From: Arsenicibacter rosenii
GTDB taxonomy: Bacteria; Bacteroidota; Bacteroidia; Cytophagales; Spirosomataceae
Reading direction: 5' to 3'
Assembly (NCBI RefSeq): GCF_001870735.1
Contig: NZ_MORL01000008.1
Span: 46,901-110,900, forward strand
DNA length: 64,000 bases
The notes below the pieces were generated by a model. That model ran no database searches and was not told the DNA's origin. It saw only the letters and a program-made list of their open reading frames with translations. The stretch's first letter is position 1. Each line of letters opens with the position of its first letter. The position numbers and the translations under genes are program-made. Shown piece by piece: positions 36,501-44,179 of the stretch.

Positions 36501-37141
36501 AGCGGTACGTATTCATTCTGGAACAACAGCCGGCCGGTTGCACTTTTCGGCGGATCGATAAACCGGTTTTGCCGCTCCTGCTCCCAGTTCGGCGAGGTAA
36601 AGACCAGCGTCAGGGGCGACGTGCCGCCCAGCAGCGCCCCTTTGTAATAAATAAACGTAAAGCTCTGAATATTGCCCAACTCGTTCCGGAAATCCAGTTC
36701 CAGCGCTTTGGCCAGAATCTGATGCGAATGCCGGTGAGCCGCGCCGGGAATATTCTGCTGTTGTTTCAGCTTGTCGAGTCGTTCCTGCCGGTTCCAGACC
36801 CGGTAAGTCAGGTCGTCGCTGCCACCCGCCTGAAAAAGCAGTTCGAGCAAGTCCAGGCAGTGCGACACCAGCACGTGGTACATCGACAGTTCGTGCGGCT
36901 GGAGCTGGTTTTTCACCATCCGGAAGGCCGTATCAAAGAGGTATAACCGGGCAAACGGCGACGGAATGGACGTTCCGGCCTTGGCTGCCAGACCGGCAGC
37001 GCCGCCGGGTGCGGCGCCCGACAGCGTATCGGGTACGTGTTCGATGCGATTGCCGGTCAAGCCGTTCGGGCTTGGTGTCCAGCCCTGGTGGTTCTGCTGA
37101 CTGACATTCGGATCAGTATCAATGCGGAGTATATGAGGCAT
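33575..37141 (-). CDS. Giant actin/Hsp70-fold ATPase-like protein
   Basis: 1188-residue protein. The first 580 residues match nothing I know. From about residue 595 there is an actin/Hsp70 ATPase pattern: phosphate-1 motif FAIDFGTSNTHVAF (about 598-612), phosphate-2 motif NVDIGGGTTDIMLF (about 845-860) and adenosine motif LTFTGRGSQYLNML (about 990-1003). The SrfB-type virulence proteins also combine a large N-terminal region with such a fold, but I cannot confirm that relationship. It has no signal or membrane span. It lies in a cluster with a tubulin-like gene and membrane partners and would be its cytoplasmic ATPase or filament former. Confidence 0.7.
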   Translation of the reverse strand: MPHILRIDTDPNVSQQNHQGWTPSPNGLTGNRIEHVPDTLSGAAPGGAAGLAAKAGTSIPSPFARLYLFDTAFRMVKNQLQPHELSMYHVLVSHCLDLLELLFQAGGSDDLTYRVWNRQERLDKLKQQQNIPGAAHRHSHQILAKALELDFRNELGNIQSFTFIYYKGALLGGTSPLTLVFTSPNWEQERQNRFIDPPKSATGRLLFQNEYVPLQSRDEAFVTYLRRFYDQYNMQMPQGGFKEYLYKVFFDSPMPVQIAQGTTLANFMPITTGGESNSPLQVLPGLMLYRVREDDVLNDIEENSDFVMQSTVDYFQREARNGAPTNVRKPLALASRMDVYGRYVKNTNWNASTVIMRSLLNDLSRGDLLSERYLPGVDNVRYPFVTTDDFLEDFLVKMPFKINNGRFFTGTAGDSEFLLPIRKEYFNFFRTEDLQRQFGFRAEDRGMDRIVIATLQIPIKNNRTIEFRKEYNLSRPETVLDFRAGMAFFPFYRITVPDTYLQSLNQYTVMLVDASQDNASFRAGTSVKFYQLPQVITNQPLNVPAPDHRTPKSDITGAASYYYKVPQAFDLMEVKLERNGMPYRGLVLPQFTIIDQRGYKPFTFAIDFGTSNTHVAFADSTMGNADPKPLTISDDKVNLNRDELQMVTLNKPYDGYEVKSPYDRYHLKVSYGQLPEMERLIRREFMPSIIGREHGSPFAFPLRTTVFERTGMTDSGDNLFTRLNLGFNIDLEDGSTGVNRYVTNLKWLFENQPGDTLNRPRVRAFFETLLLMIRNKVILNQGDVQHTRVVWLAPSSMGMDVEDKLVGEWEKAFRQVFGHTQNFSAQPIPESLAPHFYLITKGVKSFADAVNVDIGGGTTDIMLFMKQQNRYLNTSFRFAGYDIWGAGLDQQGHPSHQKDNGFVQNYLQYRRSLSQAHSSEDQVFETFLQNPDLTAEDIVSLLFKYDSHFKFTQSIQDGRPALRIVLYLHYSAIVYHLVQMTEAHNLSLPRYLTFTGRGSQYLNMLGTRTRLIQFTKLLFKAYTTLPVPPDFEVILTDNPKETTANGAVLFENAGMEKARYENRETTCYWGNEPEKPVSFQYRLTQIGDVIPQQEFHHSVLNNVKTFLEKTLKDPGIASFLSEYNIRRPEQYLDFLVGVDVTRNGRLYDSYMLARTGLERNADKFLAETYFFLPLKHALYELSKQIAVS

Positions 37142-37203
37142 TTAGTATCGTGTTTTTTTGCGGATCGGAGGTCATTCAATTCTCCAATCTACATGAAGTA
37201 GTA

Positions 37204-37623
37204 TCAAAAAACAGGCTCAAAAAAACGGCTAAACCCTTTCGTAACAAGCCCTTCTTTTAACAGAAAATCATAGGTCCAAAAGTCACAGTCGAGTTCAATC
37301 GCTAATGCAACAAAAGGGACATCTTTTTCATCAATATCTTTACACAGACGGTACGCTTCCACATAACAGCCCAGCGCAATAACATCTTCATTAACAAAGT
37401 AAATACGATTAACCAGCAGGTTGAGATATTCGTAAAAATCATCCTCTGCCTGCTGGTTATTCCTGAGTATTTTTTCCTTGTGTTTGAAAATCTCAACCAG
37501 CAAAAACTTTGGCGCACAAAATTGATACTCGTCACGATTGATCACCTCCCGAAATGAGGAGAACTGTAAACGCAGCGCCTTGAACACCACATTTGTATCA
37601 ATGACTACAACTTTTTTACTCAT
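37204..37623 (-). CDS. PIN-domain toxin (VapC-like)
   Basis: 139-residue PIN-domain ribonuclease, probably the toxin of a type II pair. It begins MSKKVVVIDTNVVFKAL with the first acidic residue D9, has the central ...VEIFKHKEK acidic position, DVPFVALAIELDCDFWTYD for the third acidic cluster, and a final hydrophobic strand. The ATG at 37623 overlaps the stop of the antitoxin gene by 8 bp, the standard arrangement. An upstream in-frame start at 37695 is not needed. The pair is inserted between the actin-like and tubulin-like genes of the cluster. Confidence 0.85.
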   Translation of the reverse strand: MSKKVVVIDTNVVFKALRLQFSSFREVINRDEYQFCAPKFLLVEIFKHKEKILRNNQQAEDDFYEYLNLLVNRIYFVNEDVIALGCYVEAYRLCKDIDEKDVPFVALAIELDCDFWTYDFLLKEGLVTKGFSRFFEPVF

Positions 37624-37831
37624 TGATAAAGCGGGATTTGTTTTTTGCCCACCAATCAGCCTTAATTTGTTCGCCCAGCTCCTCCACCGACTCATCGAAG
37701 TTTAATTGATGAGCCAGTTCTTCCATCCGTAGCCGTTCGATGAGCTTAATCATCCAGGCTTTATCAACGGCATTTTTATCGATTGAGATCGTATAGCGGT
37801 CCTGATTGCTTTCCAGATGAATAGATGTCAT
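37616..37831 (-). CDS. Putative antitoxin of the PIN pair
   Basis: 71-residue acidic protein, mostly helical (NAVDKAWMIKLIERLRMEEL, then FDESVEELGEQIKADWW). Its stop overlaps the start of the PIN toxin by 8 bp on the same strand. The size, charge and position fit an antitoxin. I do not recognise the DNA-binding family. The last helix KADWWAKNKSRF is a plausible toxin-binding segment. Confidence 0.7.
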   Translation of the reverse strand: MTSIHLESNQDRYTISIDKNAVDKAWMIKLIERLRMEELAHQLNFDESVEELGEQIKADWWAKNKSRFINE

Positions 37832-37874
37832 GTCTCTTGTATTTTATCAAAAATAACGATTCTGACCTGCCAAC

Positions 37875-39353
37875 CTACGCGTCGGCAAGCTGGCGGTTAA
37901 TCGGCCCAAGCTTCTCCATACAGCGGTCAGCGATATCGATCAGCAGTTGCATCAGGCGGGCTTCGGGTTGCGGATAACCGGCCTGAAGGCTGTTTTCAAT
38001 TTTACCGGCGGCATCCTGCAGGAACCGGGTGCTGATGCCCTTGTCAAAAAAGCCGGTTTCGATCCGTTTGGCCCGAACGAGTGCATTAAAGTCTGACTCC
38101 AGATCAAAGGCAGCAAAGCCCCGGTCATTGCCGGCCAGTTCACGCAACCATGCCTTGAAGTGATGGTTCATGAAGTTGTCCAGTGCCGTGTAATAAGTGC
38201 TGGTCCGGAGCTGCTGTGGCAACCCGAGGTTTTTCGCAAACGATTCGCTCAGGTTGTTAGGCACAAACTCGGTAAAGAACTTGGTGGCGTAGGTAAACCG
38301 GACCAGCGGATCCAACACCTGCTGGTAAGTCGTATCGGCGAAGTGAGGCAGGTCCAGAATCCGGTCATTACGGCGGATCCCGTACTCAAAATACCGTTTG
38401 GCATCCGAAAAATCATCCTGACCGCGACGGGCAAAATCGAGAATGGCTTCGGCAGCCAGCATTTCGACCACGTGCGCACTGTTTGCCTGCTGACTCCCCC
38501 CTTCAACGTTCGGATATAGTTTCGCTCCCGGCCGGTCGCCGATGTAATACAGCGCATCCAGATTGATCTGGTGCTGGTAGTACGATAAGGCGGCCTTGGT
38601 TTTTGACAGGAACCGGTTCTGGTCGATGGCACTCTGGCTGTTTTCTTCCAGGGCAAAATACGGCATTACCGTAACGGCACCTTTGCGCGCATTCCGGATC
38701 TGTAATTTCTGGCCCGGGTGCTGCAACAGCTTCACCAGCTGCGGGAACCCGGCCGAACCCGTACCGCCGAAAATCGAACTGATGATAAAAATCCGGTCGG
38801 TCTGGTCGTTAAAGGCGCCGGTAAAGTATTTATACACCGGCGAATCTTCCAGTGCATTAAATACTACACTGCCGATGTTCGGATTGCCTTTAAACCCGAC
38901 CGACAGGTTCAGTTTCAGCTCCGCATTAGTTGGCTTGGCCGAGTTGTCGTAGAGCAGTTTAAGCAGCTCGCGATCCAGTTCGTCCATACTGCTGACGTTC
39001 AGAAACTCTTCGAACGTGCCCTGATGATCTGTCAGTTTAGGGAGCACCGAATCGCCGATTTTTTCCTGCGCATTTTCGGCCTGCAACGTCCCTAACGGAC
39101 GGATAGGCGTCGAAAAAAAAGTCCGGCGCGTTGTTTGTTCGCCCGTGCGCTCGTAAGCAGTCTGCCGGATGCTCCGGTACAGCTCAACAAGCCGGAGCGA
39201 CCGCTCGGTGTCTCCGTTCTGCATGTCCATATCGAGCAGAATCGGGATAATGGTCAAATCAGCGGGGACCTGGGCACCCGAAGCGAGTAACATCGTCAGC
39301 GAACGAAGCACACGCGCTCCCGTCCCCCCAATGCCAAAAAGAAAAAGTTTCAT
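37875..39353 (-). CDS. Tubulin/FtsZ-like GTPase-fold protein
   Basis: 492-residue cytoplasmic protein beginning MKLFLFGIGGTGARVLRSL, a Rossmann-type first strand and loop as in the FtsZ/tubulin superfamily. Near residues 190-205 it has IISSIFGGTGSAGFPQL, which resembles the tubulin signature GGGTGSG. Later regions are helical and do not show standard FtsZ T7 residues to me. FtsZ-like families in operons with vWA proteins have been described, and this may belong to such a group. The ATG at 39353 is chosen; a start 12 codons upstream is also open. It would act as a GTPase or filament partner of the adjacent actin-like protein. Confidence 0.72.
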   Translation of the reverse strand: MKLFLFGIGGTGARVLRSLTMLLASGAQVPADLTIIPILLDMDMQNGDTERSLRLVELYRSIRQTAYERTGEQTTRRTFFSTPIRPLGTLQAENAQEKIGDSVLPKLTDHQGTFEEFLNVSSMDELDRELLKLLYDNSAKPTNAELKLNLSVGFKGNPNIGSVVFNALEDSPVYKYFTGAFNDQTDRIFIISSIFGGTGSAGFPQLVKLLQHPGQKLQIRNARKGAVTVMPYFALEENSQSAIDQNRFLSKTKAALSYYQHQINLDALYYIGDRPGAKLYPNVEGGSQQANSAHVVEMLAAEAILDFARRGQDDFSDAKRYFEYGIRRNDRILDLPHFADTTYQQVLDPLVRFTYATKFFTEFVPNNLSESFAKNLGLPQQLRTSTYYTALDNFMNHHFKAWLRELAGNDRGFAAFDLESDFNALVRAKRIETGFFDKGISTRFLQDAAGKIENSLQAGYPQPEARLMQLLIDIADRCMEKLGPINRQLADA

Positions 39354-39370
39354 ATGGTATCCGTCCTCCC

Positions 39371-39409
39371 GCCGTGTTTCCGGCACCAATAGTGCGCCGG
39401 CAACACGGC
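39371..39409 (-). promoter_or_regulatory. Hairpin just upstream of the tubulin-like gene
   Basis: GCCGTGTTTCCGGC (39371-39384) and GCCGGCAACACGGC (39396-39409) form a 14-bp stem with one mismatch and an 11-nt loop, 18 bp upstream of the tubulin-like ATG. It may modulate translation or end the upstream transcript. No T-run is seen. Confidence 0.5.
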
Positions 39410-39522
39410 GAGGTTTCTATTATTCTCTTACAACGATTGTCACGTCCTTAATAATATCCGGCCAATCACCACAGGCTCGGAATCAGGCAGGCCATACCTC
39501 TATGCATTTGAAGCGCGACAGC

Positions 39523-39562
39523 CCTCACTCGCTCTTTATCTCTTTCACTCTTTCGCTCTTTA
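39523..39562. repeat. Low-complexity CTCACTCGCTCTTT repeat
   Basis: Irregular 6- to 8-nt iterations of CTCNCTC and CTTT words, built like one arm of the palindrome at the end of cas6 (4960-5051). It directly follows the stop of the small membrane protein gene. Confidence 0.5.
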
Positions 39563-39564
39563 TT

Positions 39565-39939
39565 TCAGAACGGCGTATGTTTGGCGAAGATGGAGAAGCG
39601 TTTCAGGGCAATGGAAAATACGAAAAAGTAGATAGCCGCATACAGCGTATTGATGGCACCGAAGCCTGTCATGTAACTATCCGACTCATCGGCACCTGTC
39701 CGGTCCATGGCATACCAGAGGGCATAGGCAAAGGCAAAAATCAGGGCGGCCACCAACGTAATCACCCACGGACCACGGCCCGAAAATACCGATTTCCACC
39801 GCCCCAGAATGACGTAAAAGACGGCCGCCAGAATCAGCGACACCATGAGCGTAATCACACCGACCGGCGTAAAAATTTCATCCGCATAGATGGGGTCATT
39901 ATTCTGACCCAACCAAAGCTCATACAGGGTAATAAACAT
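39565..39939 (-). CDS. Small four-span membrane protein
   Basis: 124-residue integral membrane protein with four hydrophobic stretches: near residue 25 (VGVITLMVSLILAAVFYVIL), near 55 (WVITLVAALIFAFAYAL), near 90 and near 105 (LYAAIYFFVFSIAL). I recognise no named family. It starts 18 bp after the vWA-like lipoprotein gene and belongs to the same cluster. It may form the membrane base of the cluster's complex. Confidence 0.65.
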   Translation of the reverse strand: MFITLYELWLGQNNDPIYADEIFTPVGVITLMVSLILAAVFYVILGRWKSVFSGRGPWVITLVAALIFAFAYALWYAMDRTGADESDSYMTGFGAINTLYAAIYFFVFSIALKRFSIFAKHTPF

Positions 39940-39957
39940 GTTTTAGTGGTTTTTATT

Positions 39958-41253
39958 TCAGTCTTTTTCCAGCTTAAACGTCAGGTTGATGAAGTCGTTG
40001 CCCGACGATTGATAGGCTTCACGAACACCGCTCATCAGGTGTTCAAAAGCAAAGGTTTTGTTGCGGCGGCCATCGGCGCTGCGGTCATCCATCGTCGACC
40101 AGTCGGTATACCAGGTATCGAAGCGCACCGGCAGTTTCACGCTGACGGATGCTTCTTCGGCAAACTGGCTTTCTATCTTAAACGTTAATACGTGCGTATT
40201 CGCGTTCAGCAGCTGCATTTCGCGGTCGCTGATGCGCTGGGTTGCGCCCAGGTTTTCGCGGCGTTTAACACTTACCAGCTTCAGGCTGGCGTTATCAGCC
40301 TTGATATTGAGGTTTTGTTTCAGATAGTTTTCGGCCTGGGCATAGGTTGGTAATCCGCCCAGATTGACCGCAATGGCAAACTCAGCCGGCTCGCTTTTCT
40401 TGCCTGCCTTGATTTCGGTTACGTTTCCGCGTTCAGCCCGCCAATCGCCTTTTTTATTGACCGAAAACAGCAGATCATACGTTTTAAGACCACCACCCGC
40501 GCCGAAATCCAGCCGTTGTGCCGGTTTGGTGCTCAGCAGGTCCTGCAGTTGTGCGTTGAAATCAGCCAGCAGGTGTTGCTTGCCGATTACCCAGATATAA
40601 AACGGCCGCGACTCGCCGCTGAGTGTCTGCTTCTGGTTTTGGTAGGTGTAATATGTGCCGTTGAAGCCCGAGCGGTACGCATATACCGTCGCGCCGATGC
40701 CCTGCTTATTGAGCGTGGCAAACTCATCATAAATGGCATTTTTCAGCACGCTCGACGCATCGTTGCGGTTAATTTCGGGGTTCTTTTTAATATCGGCATC
40801 CGGAAATGACAGAATACAGTCTGAGACCAGCACCGAAATGGCATTACCGCGGGCCTTGTCGCCTACCTGCTTAAAGATGTTATGCAGTTCCGAACTGCGG
40901 CCTGTTGCCAGCGGCGTTGTAGCCAGGCTGGTCACAAACGTATTGACATCGCCGCTATACGCTTCGGGTTTACCGGCAATGGTCCAGACCGTTACCGGCT
41001 TAATCTGGTTGGCTTTCGTGACAACCTCCGATACAATGTCCTTAAACCCGGTTCCGCCTTTCAGGTATCCCCCCATGCTGGCCGACGTTTCCAGAAAAAA
41101 ATTAACCTCTTTCAGCGACGGGGCCTTTTCGGCCTTCGATGGCTCACTGGCCCCGGCTTCTTCTTTTTTTTCCCGTTTAGAGCCCCCACAGCCTGGCAGC
41201 ATCAAGAGGCCGGCGATTGCCGCGGCGAATAATGTATAGCGGGTTGATTTCAT
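39958..41253 (-). CDS. vWA-like lipoprotein
   Basis: 431-residue lipoprotein starting at the ATG at 41253. Signal MKSTRYTLFAAAIAGLLMLP ends in a lipobox with Cys22, followed by a charged Lys/Glu linker. The main domain opens with NFFLETSASMGGYLKG, which fits a von Willebrand A MIDAS loop in which Asp is replaced by Glu (ExSxS at 55-59). Further on, ISVLVSDCILSF is the second vWA strand. A C-terminal beta-sandwich region follows. It overlaps the cold-shock-like gene by 4 bp, so translation is probably coupled. It would sit on the outer side of a membrane and present a binding domain for the cluster. Confidence 0.7.
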   Translation of the reverse strand: MKSTRYTLFAAAIAGLLMLPGCGGSKREKKEEAGASEPSKAEKAPSLKEVNFFLETSASMGGYLKGGTGFKDIVSEVVTKANQIKPVTVWTIAGKPEAYSGDVNTFVTSLATTPLATGRSSELHNIFKQVGDKARGNAISVLVSDCILSFPDADIKKNPEINRNDASSVLKNAIYDEFATLNKQGIGATVYAYRSGFNGTYYTYQNQKQTLSGESRPFYIWVIGKQHLLADFNAQLQDLLSTKPAQRLDFGAGGGLKTYDLLFSVNKKGDWRAERGNVTEIKAGKKSEPAEFAIAVNLGGLPTYAQAENYLKQNLNIKADNASLKLVSVKRRENLGATQRISDREMQLLNANTHVLTFKIESQFAEEASVSVKLPVRFDTWYTDWSTMDDRSADGRRNKTFAFEHLMSGVREAYQSSGNDFINLTFKLEKD

Positions 41254-41942
41254 GAACGATTGCGATTGTAGGGCAAAATGTAAATAATCAGACATAACAC
41301 GACGAGCGTGTAAAAATACCATTGAGTAACCGTATCCGTTTCAAAACCTTTGCAGCTTTGCATCAGATAGGCCAGTCCGGAACAGATAGCAACCAGCCAG
41401 AACGCCGACCGTACCCGTAGTAAACTGCCCCCTATGGCCTGTAGATACGTCATCCCGATCAGCAACACCGCCGACCCGACCGCCCACCATGAGGTCAGCA
41501 GGGGAATATTACGCTCAGGCCGCCCGGGTTTCATGCCATTGCCGGCAATCAGCAGCAGCCCGAAGGCAAGCGCCGCCGCGACCGTACCCGGCCAGTTACG
41601 GATACCCCCAGACTCGCGCTCAACCACCCGGACCGGTGCGGGAGACGGCGGATAAGCCGGAGCCGATTGTAAAAGCTGGTCATAGTCTGCCGGAGAGAGC
41701 TTACCGTTACTGATCGTCGTAGCCGCTTGTGGCGGTGAACCGGCCGGCGTTTGCGAAAGTGCGGATAACCGGGTCGCAATCTGCATCGACTCCCCCTCGC
41801 CGGTGATCCGTACGCGCTGGTTATCGATAACCTGACCGGCATCTGTCAGCTGGTTTTCCCTGAAGTAGTGCACCTGACCATCTTCGGCCTGCAGCACGCC
41901 GCAGCGCGTCAATGGATCATAGTGAATAACGGTTCCCTGCAT
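41250..41942 (-). CDS. Cold-shock-like domain fused to a membrane region
   Basis: 230-residue protein, first gene of the leftward cluster. Residues 1-50 resemble a cold-shock OB fold (QGTVIHYDPLTRCGVLQAED, then VHYFRENQL) and could bind RNA, single-stranded DNA or another ligand. A linker rich in Ser/Pro/Gln follows. The last 110 residues have four hydrophobic spans (about AAALAFGLLLIAG, VGSAVLLIGMTYLQ, AFWLVAICSGLAYL and a last FYTLVVLCLIIYIL). OB folds joined to membrane segments occur in several Bacteroidota proteins. Its stop overlaps the vWA-like lipoprotein start. Confidence 0.65.
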   Translation of the reverse strand: MQGTVIHYDPLTRCGVLQAEDGQVHYFRENQLTDAGQVIDNQRVRITGEGESMQIATRLSALSQTPAGSPPQAATTISNGKLSPADYDQLLQSAPAYPPSPAPVRVVERESGGIRNWPGTVAAALAFGLLLIAGNGMKPGRPERNIPLLTSWWAVGSAVLLIGMTYLQAIGGSLLRVRSAFWLVAICSGLAYLMQSCKGFETDTVTQWYFYTLVVLCLIIYILPYNRNRS

Positions 41943-42060
41943 GAATTAAAAACAACTTTGGGTAAAACGAATGTAAAGGGATTTTATGGTATTCCGTACG
42001 GGAAATATGACAAACGGCCTTTTAAGAAAGGTTAACATCAAAAATAGTCGGGTTAGCGTT

Positions 42061-42068
42061 TAACTTTG
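42061..42068 (+). promoter_or_regulatory. Bacteroidota -7 promoter box
   Basis: TAACTTTG matches the TAnnTTTG consensus and lies 72 bp upstream of the ATG of the Ig-like lipoprotein gene. It is the clearest such box in the 197-bp divergent gap. A -33 TTG is not obvious. Confidence 0.45.
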
Positions 42069-42139
42069 TAGCCGGAGTACTCCGGATGTACCGCAGCTTA
42101 TTGCGAATCCCCGGGAGACTGCAAAGTCGAAGCCTATTT

Positions 42140-43792
42140 ATGAACTACAGACTGCCTGTTATACTTTTTTTGTTTTCGCTACCCATCCTGCTGAGCCGTT
42201 GCGCGCAGGTGGCCCAGCCTCCGGGTGGCAAAAAAGATTCTCTGGCCCCCGTGTTGCTGCAAAGTATACCGGCAAACCGCGCCCTCAACTACCGTGGAAA
42301 AACCATTGAGCTGACCTTCAGCGAATACATCAACGCAGAAAATCTGGTGCAAAAGGTGCTGATTACCCCGCAGGACAGCAACACCTTTGTGCCGAAAATT
42401 TTGCCGGAGGGTATCCGCCTGACGTTTAACAAGCCCTTTCAGCCCAATACAACCTACACAATCAGTTTTGCCGATGCGATCCGCGACATCACAGAACGCA
42501 ACATTGCTAAAAACCCCAAACTGGTATTCAGTACCGGCAACACGATTGACTCGCTGCAAATCAGCGGAACGGTCGAAGACGCGGAAACCCGTAAACCGAT
42601 TCTGGGTATGGTTGTGGGGTTATTCAGCCCGAAAGATACGCTGCCGATCCAGCGCAAACGGCCGCAGTATTTTGCGCGCACCGATAGCAGTGGCAACTAC
42701 CTGCTTGAGAACGTCAAATCGGACCTGTATCAGATTTATGCGTTCGAAGACAAGGACCTGAATCTGGTCAACAACCAGCCGGGTGAGCGCATTGCCTTCC
42801 GCGACTCGGTGATTGACCTGAACAAAAACCTCACAAACATCAATCTCAAGGCCTTTAAGAGTTATGTAAAGCCCCGCATCAGCCGCCGCGAGCGTACCGA
42901 CGAAACCGTCGGACTCGAGTTCAGCGGTGGCATGGCCAGCTACTCAATCCGATACCTGAAATCGATCAGTGATACGACCGTGCTGTCCAGCCCGTCGGAT
43001 ACGCTGATTTCGTTTCTGGAACGGCCGACCCTGATCCGCCTTTATAAGCAACCCGCCAAAGCCGCGACTGACACGGTCCATGTGCTGATTACAACCGAAG
43101 ACTCGACCGGGAACCGGAATCAGTTTAAGGAACGCATTTATTTTTCGACCCTGAAATCACGGGCCAAAGACAAGGCTAAGTTCAACGCCGATGTTACGCC
43201 GAAATCCGGCGAAAGCGTGGATAAAGCCGTAGAGATTAACATCACCTTCAATAAGCCCGTAAAGCAGACTGACTTGTCGAAAATCCTTTTGTACCGCACA
43301 GATAGTACGAAAACCCAACCCCTGAAGGACGAAAACCTGACGTGGAGTAACCGTTCGGCCAAGGTCCGTATTACCCGTACGACCACCCTGCGCGATACCA
43401 TGACCTTGCTGATACAGAAAGGCGCCTTTTTCAGCGTTCAGGGCGATACCTTGACGCGGCAGAAATACGTGTACAGGGTGCTGGAAGCGGACGATTACGG
43501 ACTTATCGCAGGGCATATCAACCGGCCGGAAAAGAACTTTATTCTCGAACTTACCGACGAAAATTACAAGGTCGTCCGGACCGCTTATAATACACAGAAT
43601 TACTCCTTTCCAAAGCTTAAACCCGGCCGCTACCGTCTCCGGCTTATTGTCGACAGCAATGCCAACCGACGGCGCGACATGGGCAATATCCACCGGCTGG
43701 AACAACCCGAAGAGATCATTTATCACCCTGGTATGCAGGACGGTATCATTACCCTCAAACGCGATTTCGAATTCACGGATATCGATTTTTAA
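42140..43792 (+). CDS. Ig-like (Big_5) surface lipoprotein
   Basis: 550-residue exported lipoprotein starting at the ATG at 42140, with a lipobox at LLSRC. It shows the Bacteroidota pattern of an N-terminal Big_5-like Ig domain (GKTIELTFSEYI, then TFNKPFQPNTTYTISF), a carboxypeptidase-regulatory-like domain (SGTVEDAETRKPILGMVVGL, then DSSGNYLLENVKSDLYQIYAFED) and another Ig-like region near 375-470 (EINITFNKPVK). The C-terminal GRYRLRLIVDSNANRRRD block is also typical of this family. It is likely anchored in the outer membrane. A perfect hairpin terminator overlaps its stop codon. Confidence 0.85.
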   Translation: MNYRLPVILFLFSLPILLSRCAQVAQPPGGKKDSLAPVLLQSIPANRALNYRGKTIELTFSEYINAENLVQKVLITPQDSNTFVPKILPEGIRLTFNKPFQPNTTYTISFADAIRDITERNIAKNPKLVFSTGNTIDSLQISGTVEDAETRKPILGMVVGLFSPKDTLPIQRKRPQYFARTDSSGNYLLENVKSDLYQIYAFEDKDLNLVNNQPGERIAFRDSVIDLNKNLTNINLKAFKSYVKPRISRRERTDETVGLEFSGGMASYSIRYLKSISDTTVLSSPSDTLISFLERPTLIRLYKQPAKAATDTVHVLITTEDSTGNRNQFKERIYFSTLKSRAKDKAKFNADVTPKSGESVDKAVEINITFNKPVKQTDLSKILLYRTDSTKTQPLKDENLTWSNRSAKVRITRTTTLRDTMTLLIQKGAFFSVQGDTLTRQKYVYRVLEADDYGLIAGHINRPEKNFILELTDENYKVVRTAYNTQNYSFPKLKPGRYRLRLIVDSNANRRRDMGNIHRLEQPEEIIYHPGMQDGIITLKRDFEFTDIDF

Positions 43793-43817
43793 GCAGGACA
43801 CGTGTCCTGCTTTTTTG
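43792..43817 (+). terminator. Perfect 20-bp palindrome with T-run
   Basis: AGCAGGACAC at 43792-43801 pairs with GTGTCCTGCT at 43802-43811 and is followed by TTTTTT: an intrinsic terminator for the Ig-like lipoprotein gene, overlapping its TAA stop. Confidence 0.85.
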
Positions 43818-43848
43818 TTATATTAGAAAACGACTAAAGAACAAAACT

Positions 43849-44080
43849 ATGCTGACGACCATTGAAGCCATCTACGAAGGATTTACAAAAAGAGCGTATT
43901 CAAGTCTATCCTATTATGGATGCCCATATCTTAAGCTATTTGGTTATCCCGCTCTTCGATCAGCACCGCGACCCGTTCGACAGGCTAATTCTCGCCACTG
44001 CCCTGGCCGAAAACTGGCCCGTGATCTCCGCCGATGAAAAATTCCGGCTTTATGACGGTGTCGTACAGTTAATCTGGTAA
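43849..44080 (+). pseudogene. Fossil toxin-antitoxin locus (antitoxin start joined to VapC end)
   Basis: The ATG at 43849 starts MLTTIEAIYEG, like a DUF104-type antitoxin, but after 11 residues the frame runs into unrelated sequence. In another frame, from about 43917, HILSYLVIPLFDQHRDPFDRLI and ENWPVISADEKFRLYDG are the C-terminal half of a VapC PIN toxin, ending at 44080. An internal deletion has apparently joined the start of the antitoxin gene to the end of the toxin gene. Neither product can be functional as such. It is a degraded remnant. Confidence 0.72.
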
Positions 44081-44159
44081 AGCCCCGCCATCCCTCTTCC
44101 CAAAGCCCCATTTTCCGTCTCCCCACTCTGCTCCTCCCCTCCCCAATACTCTACTTTTT

Positions 44160-44179
44160 TTGTAGAATTGATTCTACAA
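44160..44179. promoter_or_regulatory. 9-bp perfect inverted repeat in the 44081-44384 gap
   Basis: TTGTAGAAT and ATTCTACAA are separated by TG in the 304-bp gap before the OmpA-like gene. It may be an operator, or a terminator of the fossil locus. The gap is otherwise pyrimidine-rich and shows no gene. Confidence 0.5.
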
